Origin: Duncaniella muris
GTDB taxonomy: Bacteria > Bacteroidota > Bacteroidia > Bacteroidales > Muribaculaceae
DNA: 64,000 nucleotides
NCBI RefSeq assembly: GCF_003024805.1
Contig: NZ_PUEC01000001.1
Span: 124,001-188,000, forward strand
Direction of reading: 5' to 3'
Every line of letters begins with the position of its first letter. Position 1 is the stretch's first letter. Positions 8,818-17,281 of this stretch are shown here, piece by piece. The notes beneath the pieces are model-generated. The model saw nothing but the letters and a program-made list of their open reading frames with translations, made no database searches and was not told where the DNA came from. Both the position numbers and the translations under genes were made by a program.

Positions 8818-9951
8818 TTAGCATTTTGGGGCCTCAGATAGCTCTGCATCCTTCTTTCGGTTTCTGCGTTTTTTTTCATGAGGACGTATAAAATATTCTT
8901 CATAGTAGGCGAGGACGAGGGTGGTGAGGGGGAGAGCTATGATCAGTCCGATCAGTCCGAAGAGTGTTCCCCATACAGAGAGCGACAGAAAAATGATGGC
9001 CGGATTCATGCTCATGGCTTTTCCGATGATCTTCGGGGTGAGCACGAGGTCCTGGATGGCCTGCACGATGCAATAGACGGCTATCATCTCCCAAAACAAT
9101 GTCCAGAAGCTGATCTCTCCGCCGACTGCCACAACTATACATATAAGAGTGGCCGGGATGAGTGACACGAGCTGGAGATAGGGCACCATGTTGAGCAGGC
9201 CGATGAACATGCCGAGCACTATGGCCATCGGCAGCCCTATTATGAGGAATCCGATGCTGAAGAGGATGCCGACGATGAAGGCCACGAGTGCCTGTCCGCG
9301 GAAATAGTGGTTCATCGAGACTTTCACGTCATGGCCGATCTTGAAGACGATGCGGCGATATTTCGGCATGACCATGCGACGGAACCCTGACGATATTTTT
9401 TCGTAATCGAGCATGATGAACACTACATAGAGGAATACTATGATCCAGCTGAAGAGGCTCATGACAAGCGAGATCGAGCCGGTGATCACCTGCCAGGAGG
9501 CTGAGAAGCCCTCTTCGATCATTTTCATCCATTCCTCGTGGGAGAGTTTCCGGGCTATAAGTTCGAAGTTTACGTTTTTTCTGAGGAATTCATGAAGTTC
9601 TTCCGGCACGAACGGTATTTTGAGGTCTGTGGCGGCATAGGCTTTGATAAGTCCGGCCATCTGGCTTGACTCTCGTACAATCATCGGGACCAGCAGATAG
9701 CAGAGCACGATGAAGAAAAAAGTCATTTCGAACAGAGTGACGAATGTTGCTATGGTTCGTCCTTTGAGATTTAGCAACTGACGGTTGAACTGGACGAACG
9801 GCTCAAGCAGGTAGGCTATCAGACAGCCTACGCAGAAGGGGAGTAACACTCCTTTAAGTATGTTGACCAGCCAGATCAGTCCGACAAACAGTACACAGTT
9901 GATCAGAAGTCTGACTGTCCGGTCGAGATCGTAGCGTTGACGTACAAGCAT
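8818..9951 (-). CDS. AI-2E family (PerM/UPF0118) membrane transporter
   Basis: A 377-aa polytopic inner-membrane protein with the AI-2E transporter family pattern: two N-terminal TM segments (about 15-50), one near 65-90, a soluble middle region (about 95-150), then further TM segments from about 155, including the conserved GMFIGLLNMVPYLQ near 250-265 and the C-terminal LVLTPKIIGKAMSMNP. The tail is lysine/arginine-rich. Members include TqsA (autoinducer-2 efflux) and sodium/proton antiporters, so the substrate is not predictable. It starts at ATG 9951, about 190 bp from the divergent MFS gene. Confidence 0.88.
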   Translation of the reverse strand: MLVRQRYDLDRTVRLLINCVLFVGLIWLVNILKGVLLPFCVGCLIAYLLEPFVQFNRQLLNLKGRTIATFVTLFEMTFFFIVLCYLLVPMIVRESSQMAGLIKAYAATDLKIPFVPEELHEFLRKNVNFELIARKLSHEEWMKMIEEGFSASWQVITGSISLVMSLFSWIIVFLYVVFIMLDYEKISSGFRRMVMPKYRRIVFKIGHDVKVSMNHYFRGQALVAFIVGILFSIGFLIIGLPMAIVLGMFIGLLNMVPYLQLVSLIPATLICIVVAVGGEISFWTLFWEMIAVYCIVQAIQDLVLTPKIIGKAMSMNPAIIFLSLSVWGTLFGLIGLIIALPLTTLVLAYYEEYFIRPHEKKRRNRKKDAELSEAPKC

Positions 9952-10041
9952 AGTTGGGAATTAGGGTTGTGGTGGTAAAACGTGTGTAGGATATTTTGCC
10001 ACGAAATTACAATTTAAATTCTGATTTCCCATTATTTTGCG

Positions 10042-10049
10042 TAATTTTG
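10042..10049 (+). promoter_or_regulatory. Minus-7 box of the MFS gene
   Basis: TAATTTTG fits TAnnTTTG. It overlaps the 5 prime end of the longest frame, which begins with TTG at 10037, and so argues for the start at 10139. Confidence 0.55.
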
Positions 10050-10138
10050 TAATGCTTAACATGCGCTTTCGTTGCGGCCTGCCTGGGCTGTCAGTTGCGC
10101 CTGAGGCAGACAATTCAATTAAAATCACATATTTATCA

Positions 10139-11584
10139 ATGGAAAATTTAAATCAAAATGTCGTTCAGCCTGTGCGTCAGCTGCTTTCTGACAAAGCATG
10201 GGCACGATGGACAGCTCTGGCGCTTGTGGCGTCGATGATGCTGTTCGCCTACATGTTTGTCGATGTGATGTCGCCACTGCAGTCGCTTGTTCAGACCCAG
10301 CGCGGATGGTCGCCCGACGCATTCGGCTATTATGCCGGAGCCGAGTACATCCTCAACGTCTTCGGTTTCCTGATCCTCGCCGGCATCATCCTCGACAAGA
10401 TGGGAGTCCGTTTCACCGGTACACTTTCAGCCTCCCTCATGGTGATCGGAGCTTTCATCAAGCTCTATGCCATCAGCGACGCATTCCAAGGCACAGCTCT
10501 TGACCAGTGGCTCGGTTCATGGTGGACCGCTATGCCCGGCAGCGCCAAGCTTGCCGCTCTCGGCTTCATGATCTTTGGCTGCGGCTGCGAAATGGCCGGC
10601 ATCACCGTTTCCAAGACTCTTGCCAAATGGTTTGAAGGCAAGGAAATGGCTCTCGCAATGGGCCTTGAAATGGCTATCGCGCGCGTGGGCGTGTTCTTCA
10701 TCTTCACCATCTCGCCCCGTCTGGCCGACTGGTCAGTGCCTCCTACAGTGGTAGTGCCCGTGGCGTTCTGCTCGGCTCTCCTCTGCATCGGTCTGCTTTG
10801 CTTCATAGTGTTCACCTTCATGGACTCGAAACTCGACAAGGAAATGGGTGCTGCCAAGGTTGAAGAAGCCGCTTCCGATGAAGAGTTCAAACTCTCTGAC
10901 GTGGGTGCCATTTTCGGCAGCAAACTTTTCTGGATCATCGCCATGCTCTGTGTGCTTTACTACTCAGCCATCTTCCCCTTCCAGCGTTATGCGGCCAATA
11001 TGCTTCAGTGCAACCTCGGCATCTCCGAGACCCAGGCTTCCGATATTTTCCGCTGGTTCCCCATCGGGGCCGCTGTGCTCACTCCCTTCCTCGGCTATTT
11101 CCTTGACCGCAAGGGTAAAGGCGCGAGCATGCTCATTCTTGGCGCGATACTGATGATTGTCTGCCACCTGACTTTCGCATTTGTTGTCCCGACAACTCAG
11201 AGCGAACTGATAACCTACTCGGCCATCGTTGTTCTCGGCATTTCGTTCTCGCTTGTGCCTGCGGCTCTGTGGCCCTCAGTGCCCAAGATCATGGACAAGC
11301 GTTTCCTCGGCAGCGCCTATTCTCTGATTTTCTGGGTGCAGAACATCGGTCTGGCATTTGTTCCCATCATTATCGGCAAGGTCATCACATGGTCCAACCC
11401 CGGCATCACTGATCCATTGCAGTACAACTACACTGTGCCGATGTGTTGCTTCGCTTCACTCGGCGTACTTGCACTGATTTTCGGTATCATTCTCAAATCA
11501 ATGAACGCCATACACCACTACGGTCTCGAAGACCCCAATATCAAGGAAGACTTCGAAGATGTCCGCATTGACGGCGAGGCATAA
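10139..11584 (+). CDS. Major facilitator superfamily transporter
   Basis: A 481-aa inner-membrane protein with about twelve hydrophobic segments in two halves separated by a charged cytoplasmic loop (about residues 235-260, with KLDKEMG and repeated E/D/K). The short LDKMGVRFTG after TM2 is the MFS motif-A-like loop and is repeated as LDRKGKG in the second half. The start is ATG 10139: the frame is open to a TTG at 10037, but the promoter box at 10042-10049 makes that untranscribed. The leader is then about 85 nt. Substrate is unknown. A bidirectional terminator follows. Confidence 0.87.
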   Translation: MENLNQNVVQPVRQLLSDKAWARWTALALVASMMLFAYMFVDVMSPLQSLVQTQRGWSPDAFGYYAGAEYILNVFGFLILAGIILDKMGVRFTGTLSASLMVIGAFIKLYAISDAFQGTALDQWLGSWWTAMPGSAKLAALGFMIFGCGCEMAGITVSKTLAKWFEGKEMALAMGLEMAIARVGVFFIFTISPRLADWSVPPTVVVPVAFCSALLCIGLLCFIVFTFMDSKLDKEMGAAKVEEAASDEEFKLSDVGAIFGSKLFWIIAMLCVLYYSAIFPFQRYAANMLQCNLGISETQASDIFRWFPIGAAVLTPFLGYFLDRKGKGASMLILGAILMIVCHLTFAFVVPTTQSELITYSAIVVLGISFSLVPAALWPSVPKIMDKRFLGSAYSLIFWVQNIGLAFVPIIIGKVITWSNPGITDPLQYNYTVPMCCFASLGVLALIFGIILKSMNAIHHYGLEDPNIKEDFEDVRIDGEA

Positions 11585-11615
11585 GCCTTTTGGTTATTAG
11601 AAAATACAAATAAAA

Positions 11616-11671
11616 CGAGTCCCGCAGACCGGCCGACTTTCGGCTTTGAGTCTGCGGGACTCGCTTGTTTT
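11616..11671. terminator. Bidirectional terminator between convergent genes
   Basis: A perfect 14-bp GC-rich stem (11616-11629 with 11650-11663) has a T-rich tail on the plus strand (CTTGTTTT) and an A-tract on the other side that reads TTTTATTT on the minus strand. It ends both the MFS and the outer-membrane barrel genes. Confidence 0.85.
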
Positions 11672-11700
11672 GTGAAGAAGCGAAGAGGATCTGCCGGATC

Positions 11701-13794
11701 TTATCGGCTGCCGGCCGATGACTGATCTACGTTGGCATCGGCGTTGACAATCTTGCTGGCGCCGCGTTTCTGATGTCCCCACTGGATATTGTATCGCACC
11801 TGGATGAATGGCATCGGCGCCATGTCAAGCCTGATGTGGGTCGAATTGGTATTGTATTTGTTCAGCGATTTCGAACCGCGGTCATACTTTGTGAACGGGC
11901 ATATGGCTCCGGCAGTGAATTCCCACTTGCTCCATTCATAGCTCAGCGCGAGTATTGACAGAGATTCGCCCCAGGTGATGGATTCTCCCCAGAGATCACG
12001 CTGTGCTCTCTGATACTGAGCCGTGAGGGTGAAGTCCCAGTGCTGCAGCATGGCTGTGACATCGCCGCTCCAGTCATGGTTGCGGAGCCGGTAGTCGCGT
12101 CCGCGCATCTGTTCGGCGCGATATTGTATTGTTCCGCTGACATTCAGCCATTCCGGTATGATTTCCACTTGCGGCGAGAGATAGAAACTCAGATTTTTCA
12201 GGCCGCGGCTGTTTTCGTATGACTTTATCAGACGGTCTTCGCTCCATTCAAAGCAGGGAGTGATAGCGTCAGGGCTTGTGAAGGCTCTGATGCCGAAGGT
12301 GCCCATCACTTTCGGGAAAGTGAAATTATAGCGCAGCGTCAGCATGTATGACGACGAGGTCTTGAGGTGTGGATTGCCTACGAGCCACTGGAAGCCGTCA
12401 ATCTGCTGCGGAGCCACGTTGGTCTGCGCGAGAGTCGGAGCGGATTGCCAGGTAGTGAAATTCAGTCTGAACTGTGAGCTTTCATTGAGCCGGTAAGTGG
12501 CTGTGAACTGAGGCCTCAGGTTCCAGCTTGAGTTACCCTGGTCTGTTTCTTTGAAGAGAAACGATGTGTATTGGGCGCCGAGACCGGCTGTAAGGGTGAC
12601 GTTTTTGATGCGCTGGAAATACTCTCCGAAGAAGTATACCTTGTCTTGGCTCTGGTGGAAGATGGCTCCGCCGAGATTTTCATAGGTTGAGCGGTTGCGG
12701 TTGGCCGTATATGAAACTCCGGCTGTCAGGCGTGAATTTTTCCAGTTTTTGATATAGTTAGCCTCGATGCCGTAGGCTTGGTTACAGTCGCGTATCCGAG
12801 TGTTGACATCAGTAAGCTGATTCTCTGTGGCAGCATTGCGCTCGTTGTAGTTGTGAGTGGTGCGGCCGTTATAGAGAGAACCGTTGAAGTCAATGGCAAT
12901 GAGTTGGCCACGGCCGAAATGCTGCTCAAGATAGGCTTGGAAACTTGGTGTGAAACCCTTTTTTGAGTTGTAGTCATGCAGCAGTATGGCATCTGGAGAG
13001 TTGCTGAGAGAAAGCAGCCCTTCATAGAGGCTGGTCTCAGGCCATTCCTTGTAGCCGTGGACTGCCACCCACAGTACTGTCGTGTCAGGCTTTATGTAGC
13101 TGTAGTCAAGCTGAAGGCCACCGAAAGTGGCGTCCATATATCCGCGGGTAGGCGTTTCAGTGCGTGTCAGAGTCTGGCCGTCGGGGTAAGTGAACACTTC
13201 GTGATATTCGCGGTGCATTTCCACCTTGTTGGTCAGCTTGAAATTGGCGCTCATCCCGAATTGCGATCGGCCGTTGTTAAGCTTTAGGCCGGCATTGTAT
13301 TGTCCCCACGAGCAGTTCAGCGCCGGCATCGCCTGGGTCATAAGCGAACCGCCGGCAGAAGGGTTTATCACTATGAAGTTGAGCACAGCGTTGGCTCCTT
13401 TGTATCTCAGTCCGGGATTATCTATCCATTCCACCCGCTTTATAGTCTCAGGCAAGAGATTGCGTACCTGATCAAGGCTTGCCTCGCGGCCGTTGATCCG
13501 GACCTGAACGCTTTGGCCTGATGATGTCACGCTTGAGAGAGCCTCATTGACGGTGAGTGTGGGGATCATCAGATTTTTAAGCATCTGCAGGCCGTTTTTT
13601 GAATGCTCGATGGCGCTCACTGACGGATAGAACACATCCATATCTGATTTGCGCACCACTTTGGGCGCCTGGATGACGATTTCCTGCAACTCCTGGGTGG
13701 CGATGGTATCTGTACTTTCCTGCGCGAGGGCGACAGCAGGAAGCATAAGTGCGAACACCGCCGTCATGATTTTTTTGATGATTGTCGATCTCAT
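11701..13794 (-). CDS. Outer-membrane beta-barrel protein with TonB-dependent-receptor plug
   Basis: A 697-aa outer-membrane protein. The signal peptide (1-24, cleavage near ALA-Q) is followed by a TonB-box-like ELQEIVIQAP, a plug-like region with QVRINGREASLDQVRNL (about 95-115), and a long barrel with alternating aromatic strands to the C-terminus. The pattern fits the outer membrane beta-barrel family (OMP_b-brl_3 type) related to TonB-dependent receptors, but without the N-terminal carboxypeptidase-like domain of SusC proteins and with no SusD partner. The ligand is unknown. The promoter carries repeated AGTCTTAA sites, and a transmembrane TPR/HTH regulator is encoded next to it on the same strand, its likely controller. 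Confidence 0.82.
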   Translation of the reverse strand: MRSTIIKKIMTAVFALMLPAVALAQESTDTIATQELQEIVIQAPKVVRKSDMDVFYPSVSAIEHSKNGLQMLKNLMIPTLTVNEALSSVTSSGQSVQVRINGREASLDQVRNLLPETIKRVEWIDNPGLRYKGANAVLNFIVINPSAGGSLMTQAMPALNCSWGQYNAGLKLNNGRSQFGMSANFKLTNKVEMHREYHEVFTYPDGQTLTRTETPTRGYMDATFGGLQLDYSYIKPDTTVLWVAVHGYKEWPETSLYEGLLSLSNSPDAILLHDYNSKKGFTPSFQAYLEQHFGRGQLIAIDFNGSLYNGRTTHNYNERNAATENQLTDVNTRIRDCNQAYGIEANYIKNWKNSRLTAGVSYTANRNRSTYENLGGAIFHQSQDKVYFFGEYFQRIKNVTLTAGLGAQYTSFLFKETDQGNSSWNLRPQFTATYRLNESSQFRLNFTTWQSAPTLAQTNVAPQQIDGFQWLVGNPHLKTSSSYMLTLRYNFTFPKVMGTFGIRAFTSPDAITPCFEWSEDRLIKSYENSRGLKNLSFYLSPQVEIIPEWLNVSGTIQYRAEQMRGRDYRLRNHDWSGDVTAMLQHWDFTLTAQYQRAQRDLWGESITWGESLSILALSYEWSKWEFTAGAICPFTKYDRGSKSLNKYNTNSTHIRLDMAPMPFIQVRYNIQWGHQKRGASKIVNADANVDQSSAGSR

Positions 13795-13824
13795 AGAGCG
13801 ATATACTTTTTAGGATTCATACTG

Positions 13825-13857
13825 CAAAATTAGTGCTTATCCAGTCTTAACGTCAAA
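13825..13857 (-). promoter_or_regulatory. Promoter of the outer-membrane barrel gene
   Basis: On the minus strand, TTTG (13854-13857), 21 bp, TAATTTTG (13825-13832). One AGTCTTAA octamer lies between the two boxes and another 6 bp upstream of the minus-33 box. Confidence 0.7.
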
Positions 13858-13956
13858 TGTAAAAGTCTTAATATTGCTTAGCTAATGTGTTGATTGTCAA
13901 TAGGGCTTAGACCTAAAAGTCTTAATAATGCTATTGACAGTCTAAATGAGTCTTAA
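13843..13956. repeat. Four AGTCTTAA octamers, candidate operator array
   Basis: Exact AGTCTTAA copies lie at 13843-13850, 13864-13871, 13918-13925 and 13949-13956, all in one orientation. Spacings are 21, 54 and 31 bp; the first and last are near whole helical turns. Copies 2 and 3 share the longer context AAAAGTCTTAATA. The last copy overlaps the stop codon of the adjacent regulator. Confidence 0.55.
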
Positions 13957-15626
13957 TCATCGGTTTCCTGTCGTAAAAAAGCCACAATATCTTCTTTTTC
14001 TGGGACACCGAGTTTCTTCCTTACCGAAGATTTACGGACATAAATAGTGGCGGCGGACTGGCCCGTGATGACACTGATTTCCTTTGTGGAAAATCCCGCG
14101 ACCATTAGAGCGATAATCTGTTCCTCTTTTTCGTTAAGCACATTTCCATGACGATTGTGCAACCGGGAATGGAAACCGGAATACAGATTATCAATCATGT
14201 CATATACATTTTCCCAGTTTACAAGAGAACCGTCTGAGCCATTTTCAACCGAGGATATCTTGCGGAGCATATCCCTGTTCTGTTCCGTCGGAGTCTCTGC
14301 AACCATCTTGATTATACCAAGCTGCTGAAGCATTGCGCGACGCAAGGATTCATGTTCGGATGACAATGTTTTCGAAGCACTTAGCTCATCTACCATCTTT
14401 TGCAGCGCTTCAGCCCTTTCCTCGGCTTCAATAGTCTTTCGTTTTCGTTTCTGGATATTCCATAGAGCTACCAATCCGATGATAATGGCCCCCAGCAGAC
14501 AAATAATCAGGATGGCAGTCTTTCTTTCATTCTGAGCTTTTAACATCAGCACTTTGTTTTCCTGCCTAAGCGCGTTTTGCTCGGTATCCAGCCGCGTATA
14601 TTCAAGTCTGTTGAGCAGATCCCGCTGGCTGTTATTAAGCGTAGCCAGTTGGCTAAGCCGAATTTTGCCATTTTGCCTGTATTCAAGGAACTCCCTGAGC
14701 GGACCGGCAAAACTTTCATAATAATTATAGTCAACATCAGTTCTGCCCTGGGCACAGCTGTCAGCTATAGCCAGTTCTCGTGAAGAACTGTCATAACTTC
14801 CCATATTGAAGTAATTCAGGGCCTTCCAAAAGTATAAATACGGTAAGGCTGAATTATGTGGCGCGTTTTCCAATACATAATCTGTCACCTGGTTACTTTC
14901 GTCATATCTTCCGAGTTCTTCCAAAATCCCAATTTTCTCATAGGTATATTTGAACTGGTCATTTCCAAGGTGATTGGCATATGCGTAATCAATCAAATCG
15001 TTGATTATAATCAATGCGGAATCACCGTTATTGGCATACTGATAATTCTCACATAATTGATATAAATATTCAATTTGATTCGCAGAATCCTTATCCAGTT
15101 TTTGTAAGTATCTGATATAGCTGATATTATTTTTGCAATCAAATTCAGCTCCTCCCACCCCGATTCTTGTTTGAAGCAACTCAATCATAATACTGTCACA
15201 GATATCAGGAAGCGAGATTAATGAATCAAGCAACATCAGGGACTTTTTACCATTAGACGACCAAAACAGGTGCAGTGCATATAGATTACCGCTCCTGAGA
15301 AATCGGTTGTAATTATGGCTTTTATAATATTCAAATGAAAACCTGATAAAAGAATCCGGCACCATAGAACTTTCATTTACCTTATGCGCCAAAGCTTTTA
15401 CCAGATAGTAGAATGCTTTTAGAGAATCCTCATTTATTTCAGAAACATCAATATCATTTAGTAAAGCCAAAGCGCTGTCCGGATACTCGTCAGCTATCCT
15501 TTCAGCGTCAAAAATAGTTTGAGCTTGCTGCCTGGAATGGGAACATGACACGATTATACTTGCCGCGATAAACGCGACAAGTATAAGTAATATCGGGCAT
15601 CTATATAATAGCTTGTTTGTAACCAT
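13953..15626 (-). CDS. Membrane-spanning TPR regulator with C-terminal LuxR-type HTH
   Basis: A 557-aa one-component regulator. The N-terminus is a lipoprotein-like signal (IIVSC near residue 28); helical TPR-like repeats fill about 35-345, presumably periplasmic. A coiled coil precedes a single TM segment at about 370-389, followed by basic RKRKT and a second coiled coil. The last 60 residues are a LuxR-type helix-turn-helix starting LNEKEEQIIALMVAGFS, then a recognition helix around SAATIYVRKSSVRKKLG. The start is ATG 15626; a TTG two codons upstream is less likely. It likely senses an envelope signal and controls the adjacent outer-membrane barrel gene. It has the same architecture as the regulator at 55892. 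Confidence 0.82.
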   Translation of the reverse strand: MVTNKLLYRCPILLILVAFIAASIIVSCSHSRQQAQTIFDAERIADEYPDSALALLNDIDVSEINEDSLKAFYYLVKALAHKVNESSMVPDSFIRFSFEYYKSHNYNRFLRSGNLYALHLFWSSNGKKSLMLLDSLISLPDICDSIMIELLQTRIGVGGAEFDCKNNISYIRYLQKLDKDSANQIEYLYQLCENYQYANNGDSALIIINDLIDYAYANHLGNDQFKYTYEKIGILEELGRYDESNQVTDYVLENAPHNSALPYLYFWKALNYFNMGSYDSSSRELAIADSCAQGRTDVDYNYYESFAGPLREFLEYRQNGKIRLSQLATLNNSQRDLLNRLEYTRLDTEQNALRQENKVLMLKAQNERKTAILIICLLGAIIIGLVALWNIQKRKRKTIEAEERAEALQKMVDELSASKTLSSEHESLRRAMLQQLGIIKMVAETPTEQNRDMLRKISSVENGSDGSLVNWENVYDMIDNLYSGFHSRLHNRHGNVLNEKEEQIIALMVAGFSTKEISVITGQSAATIYVRKSSVRKKLGVPEKEDIVAFLRQETDD

Positions 15627-15663
15627 ATTCAATGTCAGGGCATAGCGAAGTCCTTTTAAGCTA

Positions 15664-15696
15664 CAAAGTTACAAAAAATCGACATGGTAAGAGCAA
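15664..15696 (-). promoter_or_regulatory. Promoter of the TPR/LuxR-type regulator
   Basis: TAACTTTG (15664-15671) on the minus strand with TTG (15694-15696) 22 bp upstream. Leader about 31 nt. Confidence 0.6.
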
Positions 15697-15742
15697 GCCC
15701 AAAGGCATCCATGCAGCCTGTTTTAATGTTTTTAAGCAACTT

Positions 15743-17206
15743 CTAAAACGAGCGTTCGCGGCGTGAGGCATCAATACGCAGCAATATAAAAAGGAGGAAA
15801 GTGAATCCCCACAGCGATGAACCTCCATAGCTGAAGAAGGGGAGCGGAATGCCGATGACCGGACACAGCCCGATGACCATGCCAATATTAATCGATATGT
15901 GGAAAATCAGATAGCTCGCCACACAATAGGCATAGACGCGCCCGAACACCGTAGGCTGCCGCTCTGCAATATTAATTATCCTGAGAATCAGTATAAGGAA
16001 CAGAAGTATCACTGTTGCCGATCCCCAGAGGCCTTCCTCTTCGCCCACGGTGCAGAAAATGAAGTCCGTGTGCTGTTCAGGCACATATTTTAGCTTGGTC
16101 TGTGTACCGTTAAGGAAACCTTTGCCCCACAAGCCGCCTGAACCGATGGCTATTTTCGACTGATTGACGTTATAGCCGGCTCCACGGAGATCTTCTTCCA
16201 TGCCAAGTGCCACCTTGATTCTCATCTGCTGGTGGCGCTGGAGGATGGAAGTGAAGGCATAATTCACGGAAAACAGAAATACAATGGCGGACAGGGCTGT
16301 CGCCACTGTTATGACAAGTTTGCGGGCTGTGGTTTTGAACATCAGCAGCACGCAGTAGGCCAGGGCCGCCATGATCACAGCTATGAAAAAGATTGTACCC
16401 GGAACTTCCACCCCGCATATCTCAAGCACGGTGACTGCGATGCCGGTGCCTGCAAACCAGAGAAACACATTGCGGGCAGCTGTGAATTCCTTGCAGTAGA
16501 CAGCGAGCATAGCCACTATCAGCACCATGATCATGATGAAGACCGCTGCCTGACCTGAGGGAATGCCGAGGAGCATGGAGCCGGTGAACTTCACCGCTAC
16601 CACGAAAAATGTAACCGCACACAATGCAGCAAGCAGCACCAGTCCGCTCATTCCCTCGCGGTAGAGTACAAAAAACAATGAGAGATAGACCAGCGCCGAT
16701 CCGGTTTCGTTCTGGGCAAGAATCAGGATCACGGGCATGAATATTATCATCAATGCGAGCATATAGTTCTTACGCGAGGCATTGAGGACGAAGTTGTAGC
16801 TTGAAAAGAGTTTGGCAAGGCACAGAGCAGTGGAGAATTTGCCGAATTCAGCCGGCTGCAGACTCATCGGGCCGAGCACAAGCCATGAATGAGATCCCTT
16901 TGTGTTAGGCGCTATGAATATGGTGATCAGCAGCAATAGCAACACTGTGCCGTAGATGACATAGGCATAATTCTCATAGACTCTGACATCTATCAGCAGC
17001 AGTACGAGACCCAACACGAGCGAGAGCCCTATCCATCTAAACTGCTTGCCGGAAAACTCGGTGAAACTGAGCATATTCGCATGGTCGAAATCATAGCTCG
17101 CGGCATAGATGCTCACCATGCCTGCCATTACAAGTATTAGATATAGGATGACTGTGAACCAGTCAACCTGTTTCAATACCGAACCGCTGTTTTCCTTTTG
17201 CTGCAC
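15743..17206 (-). CDS. rodA: Rod-shape determining peptidoglycan polymerase RodA
   Basis: RodA is a SEDS-family glycosyltransferase that polymerises lipid II into glycan strands during elongation, together with the transpeptidase PBP2 encoded just upstream. The 487-aa protein has about 10-13 TM segments. Conserved SEDS features include RWIGLSL, LQPAEFGKFS (about 125-134), NETGSALVY, GYNVNQSKIAIGSGGLWGKG (around 335-355), PEQHTDFIF and the C-terminal GIPLPFFSYGGSS. It is longer than E. coli RodA (370 aa) owing to extra TM segments in the middle, common in Bacteroidetes. The start is a GTG at 17206; no nearer ATG exists. It is the last gene of the mre operon. Confidence 0.94.
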   Translation of the reverse strand: MQQKENSGSVLKQVDWFTVILYLILVMAGMVSIYAASYDFDHANMLSFTEFSGKQFRWIGLSLVLGLVLLLIDVRVYENYAYVIYGTVLLLLLITIFIAPNTKGSHSWLVLGPMSLQPAEFGKFSTALCLAKLFSSYNFVLNASRKNYMLALMIIFMPVILILAQNETGSALVYLSLFFVLYREGMSGLVLLAALCAVTFFVVAVKFTGSMLLGIPSGQAAVFIMIMVLIVAMLAVYCKEFTAARNVFLWFAGTGIAVTVLEICGVEVPGTIFFIAVIMAALAYCVLLMFKTTARKLVITVATALSAIVFLFSVNYAFTSILQRHQQMRIKVALGMEEDLRGAGYNVNQSKIAIGSGGLWGKGFLNGTQTKLKYVPEQHTDFIFCTVGEEEGLWGSATVILLFLILILRIINIAERQPTVFGRVYAYCVASYLIFHISINIGMVIGLCPVIGIPLPFFSYGGSSLWGFTFLLFILLRIDASRRERSF

Positions 17207-17281
17207 CTTGGTCTATTTTTAATAGTTTATTGAAAATATGTGGATATGGTAAGTGGTGGGATATGTAGAGCTGCCGGTCGA

